DNA from: Bacillota bacterium
Lineage (GTDB): Bacteria; Sysuimicrobiota; Sysuimicrobiia; Sysuimicrobiales; Segetimicrobiaceae
Direction: 5' to 3'
Length of the DNA stretch: 47,509 bases
Assembly (NCBI GenBank): GCA_021324295.1
Contig: JAJPJJ010000080.1
Location: 1 to 47,509 of the forward strand
Positions 16,520 through 24,566 of this stretch are shown piece by piece. A program made the position numbers and the translations under genes. Below the pieces are notes generated by a model. The model saw nothing but the letters and a program-made list of their open reading frames with translations. It was not told the DNA's origin and did no database searches. Position 1 is the first letter of the stretch. Each line of letters starts with the position of its first letter.

Positions 16520-17446
16520 TCATCGGTGGACCCACGGCTCCGCGTCACGCGGGGCGGGCGGATCCAGCTCCGCCTCGAGAATCCGGACGATGCCGGACCA
16601 CTGGGCTTGCCCGACCGTCCGCGGCGCCCGGCCCCCGAGACCACGGGCCCACACGGTTCGGACGCCGAACTCCTGCGCGGCGTCCCGGTCGACGGCCCCG
16701 GGCGGCCCCGCGAGGTCGATCAGCAGGGTGTCGCGCCCCAACCGCTGCACGATGTCGCGGGTGAACAGCCGCGCCGGCGCGGTGTTGAAGACGACGGCCA
16801 TGCGAGGGGCATACTCAGCCAGCGCCGAGAGAGGAATGGCCTCGCACCCCATGACCCATGCCCGCGCCCGCTGCACGGGGTTGCGCGCGGCCACGGTCAC
16901 GCGCGCGCCGAGGCCCACCAACGCCGCCGCCACGGTGGGACCGATCTTCCCGAAGCCCACAACCATGCACGGATTGCGGTGCAAAGTCACGTCGGTGTGC
17001 TCGATGGCCAGACGAATAGCCCCTTCGGCGATCGCCGGCGCGCGCAGCAGCATGAGCTCTTCGTCCTGCTCGTACTCTCGGAGCTTGAGGCGGAGCGCCT
17101 CCGCCGCCTCGCGCATCTGGGCGCTCGCGCGGCCGGTGATGAGGATGCCGTTGCGCCGCATGCCCCGCAGCGCCTCGGTATCGGGGACCAGCCTCGCGCC
17201 CGTCAGCGGGGTGAACAGGCTGCCGTCCGCCGCGGGGAGCGGGACCGGACAGATCACGATATCCGCGTTGTCGACGGCATCCGCAATCGTGGCGACGGGA
17301 TACGCGCCCACCGCACGGACCGCGTCGGCCGGCAACCCGCAGGTGCGCACCTCGGCGCCCGCCAAGGCGGCGTGCCGTGCAATTTCGACATCGCGGCCGT
17401 CCCCGCCGAGCACGGCAACGGTGCGGCCGTGAAGGTCGAGGCTCAC
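16520..17446 (-). CDS. dipicolinate synthase subunit A-like NAD(P)-binding protein
   Basis: The 308-residue protein matches the architecture of dipicolinate synthase subunit A (DpaA/SpoVFA). Its N-terminal domain opens with 'VAVLGGDGRDVEIARHAA', followed by 'CPVPLPAADGSLFTP' (residues about 66-80). The second Rossmann domain starts at about residue 161 ('MVVGFGKIGPTVAAAL', then 'VTVAARNP'), and the C-terminal part has 'VVFNTAPARLF' and 'LIDLAGPPGAVD'. The ATG overlaps the stop of the opine-dehydrogenase-like gene by 4 nt. The flavoprotein partner DpaB is absent and no sporulation gene is near, so true dipicolinate synthesis in spores is unlikely. In this setting it may oxidise or reduce an imino or opine-type intermediate. 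Confidence 0.82.
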   Translation of the reverse strand: MSLDLHGRTVAVLGGDGRDVEIARHAALAGAEVRTCGLPADAVRAVGAYPVATIADAVDNADIVICPVPLPAADGSLFTPLTGARLVPDTEALRGMRRNGILITGRASAQMREAAEALRLKLREYEQDEELMLLRAPAIAEGAIRLAIEHTDVTLHRNPCMVVGFGKIGPTVAAALVGLGARVTVAARNPVQRARAWVMGCEAIPLSALAEYAPRMAVVFNTAPARLFTRDIVQRLGRDTLLIDLAGPPGAVDRDAAQEFGVRTVWARGLGGRAPRTVGQAQWSGIVRILEAELDPPAPRDAEPWVHR

Positions 17447-18546
17447 GGAGCAGCCTCCACCAGCGCCCGCACGACCTCGTGGGGAGGAAGGCCGGCAAAC
17501 CCGAGGGCCTCAAGCGTACGCGCCTCGGCTCGGTAGTCCCGCTGCCCGAGCAGGCTGCCGAGCGTCACGACCGCGTCCATGACCGGGGTCGGCACGCCGG
17601 CCGCACGGCCGAGATCCGCAAGGGGCAGAAGCCCGAAGGGGATGTCCTCGTGGAGGTAGCGATGGTCGAGGCTCGGCGGTGCCTTGATGTGGCGGTTCGG
17701 CGCGCTCTCCTGGAGAGCGCGCCGGTGATCGCCGGATGCCGCGGCTTCCCGCGTCGTGGATCCGATGCGCGCGAAGAGGTCGAGGAAGGACGGAACCGAC
17801 ACGTGCCACGCCCGCGCTACCGCCACGCGCTCGGCATCCAGCGCTGCCAGTAACCGCCCGACCGCCGGTGTGGCGGCATCGTAATAGAAGCAGAAGTCGC
17901 CCGCGCTATGCTCGATCCACGCGGCAGCCAGAAGCATCCCGGGGGGATGGAGGATCGCGTTCACGTTGGCAAACCCCGCCGCCAGGACGTGTGCCTGGGG
18001 GTCGAGAGCCGGCAGGAGGTCGCGGACCCGCGCCACCAGACCCGCGGTCGCCCGGCCCGGAAATGCTGCGAAGGGAACGTCGGCCAGCGCGCTCGTCACG
18101 TGGACGCTCCCCGGGTCGGTCTTGCGGCAGATGTACGTCAGGGTTCCGGTCTCCCCGATCGTGATCCCGCCCCGGTAACCGGCGCGGCGGAGGGCCCGGG
18201 AGAACGCCACCGAGCCCAGCAGGCCGCCGGGGTTCAGGACGATGGGCTGCGTCGGCTTCAGGTACGGCGCCATGGCGCTGGCCAGCCCCTCGTGCGCCGA
18301 GGCGGTGGTGCAGACGAGAATCACGTCCGCCTCTCCGATCAGATCGCCGAGACGGGTGCTGCACCTCGCCACCGGCGCAAACCCAGCGTCGAACACGCCG
18401 CTGTAGCGGATACCGCCCTGCTCGGCCACCGGCCGGAGGGGCTCGGCCGAGCGGTTGTACATAGCCACCGTCGCCCCGCGCCTCGCGAGATCCGCTGCGG
18501 CGGCAAACCCTCCGTTTCCGGCTCCGACGACGAGCACTCGTGTCAT
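17443..18546 (-). CDS. octopine/nopaline dehydrogenase-family NAD(P)-dependent enzyme
   Basis: The 367-residue protein has an N-terminal Rossmann domain with 'VLVVGAGNGGFAAAADLARR' at residues 4-23 and a C-terminal octopine-dehydrogenase helical domain (PF02317-like). The conserved 'NVNAILHPPGMLL' near residue 200 contains the catalytic His expected in this family. Family members join or split an amino acid and a 2-oxo acid by reductive amination. Here the context is catabolic: importer, deaminase, peptidase-fold and enolase-superfamily genes precede it. The stop codon overlaps the start of the dipicolinate-synthase-A-like gene (ATGA), so the two NAD(P)-binding proteins are made together. An 8-nt gap separates it from the enolase-superfamily gene. 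Confidence 0.86.
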   Translation of the reverse strand: MTRVLVVGAGNGGFAAAADLARRGATVAMYNRSAEPLRPVAEQGGIRYSGVFDAGFAPVARCSTRLGDLIGEADVILVCTTASAHEGLASAMAPYLKPTQPIVLNPGGLLGSVAFSRALRRAGYRGGITIGETGTLTYICRKTDPGSVHVTSALADVPFAAFPGRATAGLVARVRDLLPALDPQAHVLAAGFANVNAILHPPGMLLAAAWIEHSAGDFCFYYDAATPAVGRLLAALDAERVAVARAWHVSVPSFLDLFARIGSTTREAAASGDHRRALQESAPNRHIKAPPSLDHRYLHEDIPFGLLPLADLGRAAGVPTPVMDAVVTLGSLLGQRDYRAEARTLEALGFAGLPPHEVVRALVEAAP

Positions 18547-18554
18547 GGGGTGAG

Positions 18555-19718
18555 CTATCGCAACCGCTCCCCGTACCGGCTCAGCTTCCGCTCGTCGACC
18601 TCGACGCCGAGCCCAGGGCGATCCGGGACGTGCAGCACGCCGGCCTCGTATCGGAAAGGCGCGCTGACGATGTCATCCTGATAGTAGACGCCCGCGACCG
18701 ACGTGGGGCCTGCCCCGTCCGCATTGGGCACCGGGCAGACGGAAGCCCAGCTCAGCGCCTCGACCGCGACGCCCAGGTGAAGGTTCGCGGCTACGCCGAT
18801 GCCCATCTCGATCGATCCGCCGATATCGCATGTCATGCCGCACGCTCGAACCACGTCCGCGAGCTGCCGGGCCCGGTAGAGCCCACCGGGCTTCGAGTAG
18901 TACAGGCTGATGATGTGTGCCGCCTGCAACTGCCACAGGCGCAGGACGTCCTGGGGAACCCACGCGCTCTCGTCGGCCATCAGGGGAACGGAGACCAGCC
19001 GGGCGACCTCCGCCAGGGGTTCGAACCCCATGACCGGCTGCTCGCAGAACAGGATGCCGTGCGGCTCCATGGCGCGCGTGATCCGCGCCGCTTCCCTCGC
19101 GGACGGGTACGCTTCGTTCGCGTCCACTCGAAGGCCGATCTCCGGCCCGAGGCGCTCCCGCAGCGCGGCCACGAGGGCGATATCGCGCGCGGGGTCGAGG
19201 CCGGTCTTGCACTTGATCGTACGGATGCCCTCGGCGCACGCCGCCTCCGCCTCCTCGAGCGCCTCGCGGGTCCCCATGATCCCCAGCGAGTGGCAGACCG
19301 GGATGCCGTCGCGGAGCTTGCCGCCGAGAAGCCGGTACACCGGGACGCCGGCGGCTTTGCCCGCCATATCATGCAGCGCGAGATCGACGGCTGCCTTGGC
19401 GTACGGATGTCCCTTGATCGCCCGGTCCATGCGCTCGTGGCACTGGACGATCTCCTGGGGGTCCGCATCGGCGAGCGCCGGGACGAGGTACTCGGCGACG
19501 ACATGATCGACCGTTGTCGCCGTCTCGCCGAAGTAGGCACCGTGCGGCCCGCCCCACGTTGCGATGGCGGGCGCCTCCCCCCAACCGTCGATCCCCGCGT
19601 CGCTCAGGAGCCGCACGACGTAGTGGTGGCCGATCGGCGCCGACATCTTGGTGGCCCAGTTATGCGCCCGCCGCGCGGGCAACTGGACGACGTACGCCTG
19701 AAATGCGGTAATCCTCAC
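18555..19718 (-). CDS. mandelate racemase/muconate lactonizing enzyme family protein
   Basis: The 387-residue enzyme belongs to the enolase superfamily, muconate-lactonizing subgroup. The barrel carries 'IKCKTG' (the Lys-x-Lys acid/base pair on strand 2), the metal ligands in 'RVDANEAY', 'CEQPV' and 'ADES', and a second catalytic Lys in 'YYSKPGG'. The N-terminal capping domain is complete. Members abstract a proton alpha to a carboxylate to racemise, epimerise or cycloisomerise acids and N-acyl amino acids. The GTG at 19718 overlaps the stop of the M24-family gene by 4 nt. With the neighbouring opine-dehydrogenase-like gene, an amino-acid derivative is a plausible substrate. Confidence 0.9.
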   Translation of the reverse strand: MRITAFQAYVVQLPARRAHNWATKMSAPIGHHYVVRLLSDAGIDGWGEAPAIATWGGPHGAYFGETATTVDHVVAEYLVPALADADPQEIVQCHERMDRAIKGHPYAKAAVDLALHDMAGKAAGVPVYRLLGGKLRDGIPVCHSLGIMGTREALEEAEAACAEGIRTIKCKTGLDPARDIALVAALRERLGPEIGLRVDANEAYPSAREAARITRAMEPHGILFCEQPVMGFEPLAEVARLVSVPLMADESAWVPQDVLRLWQLQAAHIISLYYSKPGGLYRARQLADVVRACGMTCDIGGSIEMGIGVAANLHLGVAVEALSWASVCPVPNADGAGPTSVAGVYYQDDIVSAPFRYEAGVLHVPDRPGLGVEVDERKLSRYGERLR

Positions 19719-20836
19719 GGCCGCGCTCTGGGCGCCATGCGCCACAACCCCCGCGTATCGAACCGGTCGGTGAGCACGCGGCATCCCGTACCCGTGACGA
19801 CGACGGTGTCTTCCAACTGCATCCCGAGCTGCGGGAAGGTGACCAGCGGCTCGACCGCGAGCACCATCCCCTCCTCGAGTGTCGCATCGGCATAGCGATT
19901 GAGATAGGGCTCCTCGTGCAGGGTCAGGCCGAGCCCGTGGCCGAGGAAGTGCAGCGTCGGCAGCCCCCAAGCGTCCATCTTCTCACTGTAGGCTTGAAAG
20001 ATACCGCGAGTGCTCGCGCCCGGTCGGATCATCTCGAGTGCGAGGTCTCGGCAGTCCACCAGCTTCTGCCAGATCGCCAGGTGCTCCGCCCGTGGCTCGC
20101 CGGCCACGGCCGTCCGCGCCACGTCGCAGACGTAGTTATCCACGATCCCGATCACGTCGATTCGGACGACGTCCCCGTCCGCGATCCCGCGGGGGCCCGC
20201 CGGGGCGTTGAGCATCGGCGTGCGGTCCCCCGCCGTCACGCTCAACATGGTCAACGTCCCGCCGCCCCGCGCCGCAAACGCGTCGGCAACCCGACGGCCC
20301 AGATCGATCTCCGTCATGCCGGGCCACCAAGTGCTGAGGCCCTCGTGGGCCGCTGCCTCCGCGATCCGAGCGGCGCGCTCCAGGCGGGTGATCTCCTGGG
20401 ACACCTTCACCATGCGCAGACGCTGCAGGGTCGCGTCGATGGGGACGAGGCGTGCCGTTCCGTCGAGCGCGCGCTCGAGCCGAAGATAGTCAGCGTGGCT
20501 CAGGTATCCCGCCTCGATCCCCACCGCCCGCATGCCGCGCGCGCGAATTACGTCGGCGAGGACACGCATGGGGTCTTGGGTGAACTCGTTGTATACGTGG
20601 ATCCGGTCGACGTCGGCGTGGACCCGGGCAAACCCCTCCTCGACGTCGACCACGATCATCTCAGCCTCGCCCTCCGCCGGCACCAGGATGATGGCATGCC
20701 GGTGGCGCACCGTCTTCTGTGACGGAATGAACGTGCCGGTCGTCCAGCAGACGTTCTCCGGGGCAATGATGGCCATGCCGTCCAGGTCCAGACGCGCCAT
20801 CGCCTGCCGCTGGCGCCCGCGGATCTCTTCCGGCAT
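19715..20836 (-). CDS. M24-family metallopeptidase/creatinase-fold enzyme
   Basis: The 373-residue protein has the two-domain layout of Xaa-Pro dipeptidase and creatinase. The C-terminal pita-bread domain shows dinuclear metal ligands: two Asp in 'VRIDVIG...VCDVART', His in 'HGLGLTLHEEPYL', Glu in 'AVEPLV' and Glu in 'QLEDTVVV', so it is likely to be an active metalloenzyme rather than a metal-free creatinase. I chose the ATG at 20836 ('MPEEIRGRQR') because GGAGG lies 8 nt upstream; a GTG 13 codons earlier is possible. It lies between an MtaD-like deaminase and an enolase-superfamily enzyme. It could cleave an imido bond in an imported dipeptide- or opine-like compound. Confidence 0.88.
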   Translation of the reverse strand: MPEEIRGRQRQAMARLDLDGMAIIAPENVCWTTGTFIPSQKTVRHRHAIILVPAEGEAEMIVVDVEEGFARVHADVDRIHVYNEFTQDPMRVLADVIRARGMRAVGIEAGYLSHADYLRLERALDGTARLVPIDATLQRLRMVKVSQEITRLERAARIAEAAAHEGLSTWWPGMTEIDLGRRVADAFAARGGGTLTMLSVTAGDRTPMLNAPAGPRGIADGDVVRIDVIGIVDNYVCDVARTAVAGEPRAEHLAIWQKLVDCRDLALEMIRPGASTRGIFQAYSEKMDAWGLPTLHFLGHGLGLTLHEEPYLNRYADATLEEGMVLAVEPLVTFPQLGMQLEDTVVVTGTGCRVLTDRFDTRGLWRMAPRARP

Positions 20837-20876
20837 AGATCGATCCTCCGTCCGCCGCGACCGGCCCCGTGACACG

Positions 20877-22310
20877 TCAGTCGTAGGCCGTTGAGACCAG
20901 CGGGGTGCGGCCGGCGCACACCCCCGACCGGTCGATGACCCGACGGGCGTGCTCGCGTGCCAGCGCGTAGACTTCCCGTTCGTCGACGGTCAACACCCGA
21001 CGGTCACGCATGACGACGCGACCGTCGATCAGCACCGTGTGGACGCAGTGGGCGCCGGCGGAGTAGACGAGCGTCTGGACCGGGTCGGTGTAGGGGACCC
21101 AGTCGCAGTCGTCGAGATTCAGCAGGATCAGGTCGGCCCTCTTCCCCACCTCGATCGACCCGATCTGGTCATCCCAGAGAAGCGCCCGGGCGCCGTCGAT
21201 CGTCGCCATGCGGAGTGCCGTGACCGCGCCGATGAGGGACGCGTCCATGCGGGCGTCCTTGAAGAGTCCGGCGGCGAGGTACATCTGGCGCATCATGTCG
21301 AGCGAGCCCGCCGCGGACGCACCATCGCACCCCAGGGACACCGTGATGCCGGCGGCAAGCATCTCCGGGTACTTGCCGATCCTGGTCGCCCCCTTGGCGA
21401 GCTTCAGCGACGTCCCCGGGCAGAAGGCCACCTTCGTGCCCGCCTCGGCCAAGAAGCCGATCTCCTCGTCGCGCACCGCCACCACGTGGGCCAGCACGAG
21501 GTTGTCCCGCAGGGCGCCCCACTCCTTGAGACGGGTCACCGGCCACTTCCCGGTCTTGCGCTCGCTGACCAGCGCCTCCTCCAGCGACGACGCGATGTGG
21601 TAGGTCGTCCCCACGCCCAACCTCGCCGCGAGGGCCGGCGCGGCGGCGTGCAGCTCCGGGGAACAGGGTTCCTTCCCTTCGATATTCACCCAGACACGGA
21701 TCCGGCCGCCCGCGGCGTTATTGTAGGTGCGCACGGCGCGCTCCAGCTCCGCCAGGGCCGCGTCGGCGTTGGGGAAGAAATGGCGTTCGATCATCTCCGT
21801 CGTCCAGTGCGGCGGGAGTACCTCGGGCAGCCGGTCCGCCGCGTGACGCCCGGTCACCGCTCGGATCCCCACCTCCTCCAGCGCCCGGACCGTGTTCCCG
21901 ACGTCGTTCTGCGCGCCCATATCGAGACAACACGTCGTCCCCGTCTTGATCATCTCGATCCCGGCAAGTAACGTCGCCACGTACTCGTCGTCGGGGCCCA
22001 TCGCCGCGTACACGGGCTTGGCCCAATTGAACACCCACGGCCGGGTGGCCAGCGTATCGGGGAAGACGCCGCGGCTAAGCTGCTCGGAGAGGTGGAGGTG
22101 AGCGTCCACAAACCCGGGCATCACCAGCCGGTTGCGTCCGTCGATGACCTCATCCAGGACGACGCCCCGATACCGGTCCTCGATGACCGCTGTCGGCCCC
22201 AGGGCCGCGATGCGCGTATCCTCGACGAGAACCGAGCACTGGGTGAGCACCCGGTCGGCGGGATCGACCGTCAGGACGACCTCGGCATCCCGGATGAGAA
22301 TGCGCCCCAT
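20877..22310 (-). CDS. amidohydrolase, MtaD/SsnA/TrzA-type deaminase
   Basis: The 477-residue enzyme is of the TRZ/ATZ amidohydrolase group, which includes 5-methylthioadenosine/S-adenosylhomocysteine deaminase, guanine deaminase and s-triazine hydrolases. The site is visible as 'GFVDAHLHLSEQLSRG' (His-x-His), 'YHIASSLEEA' and 'LAHVVAV' (His ligands) and 'LGCDGASAAGSLDM' (Asp). The length is normal. The VOC and tautomerase genes lie immediately upstream, 6 nt away. Enzymes of this group remove amino or chloro substituents from N-heterocycles in the cytoplasm. The exact substrate is unknown; the cluster has no methionine-salvage genes, so methylthioadenosine is not favoured. Confidence 0.88.
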   Translation of the reverse strand: MGRILIRDAEVVLTVDPADRVLTQCSVLVEDTRIAALGPTAVIEDRYRGVVLDEVIDGRNRLVMPGFVDAHLHLSEQLSRGVFPDTLATRPWVFNWAKPVYAAMGPDDEYVATLLAGIEMIKTGTTCCLDMGAQNDVGNTVRALEEVGIRAVTGRHAADRLPEVLPPHWTTEMIERHFFPNADAALAELERAVRTYNNAAGGRIRVWVNIEGKEPCSPELHAAAPALAARLGVGTTYHIASSLEEALVSERKTGKWPVTRLKEWGALRDNLVLAHVVAVRDEEIGFLAEAGTKVAFCPGTSLKLAKGATRIGKYPEMLAAGITVSLGCDGASAAGSLDMMRQMYLAAGLFKDARMDASLIGAVTALRMATIDGARALLWDDQIGSIEVGKRADLILLNLDDCDWVPYTDPVQTLVYSAGAHCVHTVLIDGRVVMRDRRVLTVDEREVYALAREHARRVIDRSGVCAGRTPLVSTAYD

Positions 22311-22316
22311 GCGCGC

Positions 22317-22688
22317 TCACCGATCGTGAAGCTCGATGCGATTACCGTCGGGATCGCGGACGTAGATCGAGGTCCCGTACGTCGGCGTGGTCACAGGCCC
22401 CTCGTAGGGCAGGTTGTCCCGTGCCATCCGCCGCACAAACGGCGCAAGATCCCGGACGCGGAACGCGATGTGGTCTACCGTCCTCTCTCCGGACGCGACA
22501 CCGGGCGGGAACACGGTCAGCCCGAGTCCTTGCCGCAGGACAACGAGGGGGCGGCCGTCCCGCAGCGCCCCGCGGTCGCGGACGGTAAAGCCCAGGACGC
22601 CGACGAAGAACCGCTCCGCGGCGTCCAGGTCCCGAACCTGCACCAAGACGTGGGTGAGCCCCAGGACGGGCGGTTGCTCCGGCGCCAC
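22317..22688 (-). CDS. VOC-superfamily (glyoxalase/dioxygenase-fold) protein
   Basis: This is a 123-residue single-chain VOC protein with two paired beta-alpha-beta modules. Candidate metal ligands are the His in 'GLTHVLVQVRDL', the His in 'VDHIAFRVRDL' and the Glu in 'NRIELHDR'; 'FVGVLGFTVRDRG' is the typical strand-turn before the second strand. It starts with GTG directly after the stop of the tautomerase gene (TGAGTG), so the two are coupled. VOC proteins include glyoxalases, epimerases, extradiol dioxygenases and resistance proteins; no choice can be made here. Confidence 0.86.
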   Translation of the reverse strand: MAPEQPPVLGLTHVLVQVRDLDAAERFFVGVLGFTVRDRGALRDGRPLVVLRQGLGLTVFPPGVASGERTVDHIAFRVRDLAPFVRRMARDNLPYEGPVTTPTYGTSIYVRDPDGNRIELHDR

Positions 22689-22880
22689 TCAGGCCTCCGT
22701 CCCGTCGGACAGCCTGCCGGCGCGGCCCCAGTTCTGCTTCGGGACCTCGTGGATGATCACGTGCAGGTGATCCGGTTTCGCGCCGGCGTGCCGGACCATC
22801 GCCTCCGTGATGGCGGCGACCAGCGCGCGCTTCTGCCGGCGGCTCCGACCTTCCCACATCTCCACGGTGACAACAGGCAC
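22689..22880 (-). CDS. 4-oxalocrotonate tautomerase-family protein
   Basis: The 63-residue protein has the standard length for the tautomerase superfamily. Pro follows the initiator Met ('MPVVTVEMWEGRSRRQK'), giving the catalytic N-terminal proline after Met removal, and an Arg occurs in the expected loop. The core 'LVAAITEAMVRHAGAKPDHL' matches the family helix. The start is GTG with a purine-rich leader. It lies 31 nt after the ATPase gene of the SsuABC-like importer, linking transport to catabolism. It would tautomerise an enol or 2-hydroxy-dienoate intermediate. Confidence 0.88.
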   Translation of the reverse strand: MPVVTVEMWEGRSRRQKRALVAAITEAMVRHAGAKPDHLHVIIHEVPKQNWGRAGRLSDGTEA

Positions 22881-22911
22881 GTCGCTCCCTCCCTCGCGTT
22901 CTCGACCGAAG

Positions 22912-23730
22912 TCACCGTCCCCGGCCCGCGATCTCCGGCGTCTTCTCCCAGAGCATTCCGCGCGCCTTGAATAGCTCCCGAATCGTGTGCACGACGTCGT
23001 GAAAGCGACGATCCTCCTTGACGTCGAGGCCCCGCGGCCGGGGGAGCCCGACGTCCACGGCCTCCACGATGCGGCCGGGTCGCGGCGACATGACCACGAC
23101 GCGATCGGCCAGCGCCACGGCCTCTTCGATGGAGTGGGTAACGAAGATCACCGTGCTCCGCTCATGCCACAGGCGCAGCAGATACGCACCCATCTCCTCC
23201 CGGGTGAAGGCATCCAACGCAGCGAATGGCTCGTCCATGAGGAGCAGCGGCGGATCGTGAATGAGGGCGCGGCACAGCGCCACGCGCTGGCGCATCCCGC
23301 CGGAGAGCTCGTACGGATAGCGATCCTCGAACCCGGCCAAGCCCACTTCGTCGAGCAGGTGGAGCGCACGCTCCCGGCTCGCGGGCAGCGACAGCCGCTT
23401 GATCTCTGCCGGGAGCAGGACATTGCCGAGGATCGTCCGCCATTCGAACAGCACGTCGCGCTGAAAGACAATCCCCACGTCGGTGTAGGGTCCGGCCACC
23501 GGCCGGCCGTCGATAGCGATCGCGCCACGCGTGGGCGGGAGGAGGCCGGCGATGAGCATCAGGAGCGTGCTCTTCCCGCATCCGCTCGGCCCGACGACAG
23601 CGAGAAACTCTCCAGATCGAACGGTCATCGTGATGCTCTCCAGCGCCACGATCTGCTGGGCACGCCCGTGGTAGGCCTTGTGCACGTCCTCCACCGCCAC
23701 CGAGACCGTGAGCTGGCGTGGCCCACTCAC
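22912..23730 (-). CDS. ABC transporter ATPase, SsuB/TauB type
   Basis: The 272-residue ATPase carries Walker A 'GPSGCGKST', Q-loop 'FQRDVLFEW', signature 'LSGGMRQR', Walker B 'LLLMDEPFAALD' and H-loop 'VTHSIEEA'. It belongs to the nitrate/sulfonate/taurine/pyrimidine-type importers. The GTG at 23730 overlaps the stop of the permease gene by 4 nt (GTGA) with GAGGG upstream, and I prefer it over the in-frame ATG at 23775. The system is completed by the permease at 23727-24566 and the binding protein at 24553-25548. Confidence 0.92.
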   Translation of the reverse strand: MSGPRQLTVSVAVEDVHKAYHGRAQQIVALESITMTVRSGEFLAVVGPSGCGKSTLLMLIAGLLPPTRGAIAIDGRPVAGPYTDVGIVFQRDVLFEWRTILGNVLLPAEIKRLSLPASRERALHLLDEVGLAGFEDRYPYELSGGMRQRVALCRALIHDPPLLLMDEPFAALDAFTREEMGAYLLRLWHERSTVIFVTHSIEEAVALADRVVVMSPRPGRIVEAVDVGLPRPRGLDVKEDRRFHDVVHTIRELFKARGMLWEKTPEIAGRGR

Positions 23731-24566
23731 ATCGTATCCCTCGCCGCTTCCATCTGCGCCTCGCCGGGCTTCCAACGGATCACGAGGCGCTCGACCAGGC
23801 CTACAAGGTTGAACAGCACGATCCCGAGGAGCGAGAGCACGACGATGACGGCGAACACGAGCGGTGTATCGAGGTTGCTGCTGGCAACCAGTTGGACATA
23901 CCCCAGGCCCGCGTTGGCGCCGATGTACTCGCCGACGACCGACCCGACGACCGCGAGGGCCATCGCCACCTTGAAGCCGCCGAACATGCTGGGCAGCGCC
24001 TTAGGCAGTCGGACCTTGAGGAAGATCTGCCAGGCGCTCGCGCCCAACGACCGGGTGAGGTAGAGCATCTCCGGCTCCACCGATCGCATGCCGATGACCG
24101 TGTTGACGACGATCGGGAAGAACGCGATGAGGAAGGCCACCGCCACCTTGGACAGCAGTCCGTAGCCAAGCCACAGGACGAACAGGGGGGCGAGCGCCGT
24201 CTTGGGCACGGCCTGAAAGGCCACAATCAAGGTGTAGCTCACGCTCTCGAGCATCCTCGAGTAGACAATCCCGATGGCCACCGGGACGCCTATCGCGATG
24301 CTCACCAAGAAGCCTGCGAGGACCTCCTGCGTTGTGTACACGAGGTGCTTGGCGAAGAGCGCCCACCGGCCCAGGAGGATCACCGCGATCTGCGACGGGC
24401 GCGGCAGCGCGTAGGATGGGATCGCCAGTACCCGCGCAAGCAGTTCCCACATAGCCACGAGTGCGACGAGCGCGGCCGCCCCGATCGCCTGCCGCCGCGC
24501 CGCGCGGGCGAGGCCGTGCGCCATCCCCCGCCCCGGTCGCGCGCCGAGCGGCTTACTGACCGACAT
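23727..24566 (-). CDS. ABC transporter permease, SsuC/TauC type
   Basis: The 279-residue membrane protein has about six hydrophobic helices and the EAA-loop region 'RSLGASAWQIFLKVRLPKAL', which contacts the ATPase. It is the channel subunit for the NMT1/THI5-type binding protein. The ATG at 24566 lies inside the end of the binding-protein gene (14-nt overlap, different frame). Its N-terminal 20 residues are Arg/Gly-rich, so an internal start at 'MAHGLARAARR' cannot be excluded. Confidence 0.9.
   Translation of the reverse strand: MSVSKPLGARPGRGMAHGLARAARRQAIGAAALVALVAMWELLARVLAIPSYALPRPSQIAVILLGRWALFAKHLVYTTQEVLAGFLVSIAIGVPVAIGIVYSRMLESVSYTLIVAFQAVPKTALAPLFVLWLGYGLLSKVAVAFLIAFFPIVVNTVIGMRSVEPEMLYLTRSLGASAWQIFLKVRLPKALPSMFGGFKVAMALAVVGSVVGEYIGANAGLGYVQLVASSNLDTPLVFAVIVVLSLLGIVLFNLVGLVERLVIRWKPGEAQMEAARDTM

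Noticed and set aside
16520-17446. Evidence of endospore formation from the dipicolinate-synthase-A-like gene
   Set aside because: No DpaB, spore or sigma-factor genes are near and the gene is in a catabolic run, so sporulation cannot be argued.
17443-18546. Opine metallophore (staphylopine-type) biosynthesis
   Set aside because: There is no nicotianamine-synthase-like gene, histidine racemase or metallophore exporter. Neighbours are catabolic.
20877-22310. Methionine-salvage MTA deaminase
   Set aside because: No mtnA, mtnP or other salvage genes are present, and the TRZ/ATZ family is too broad for that name.
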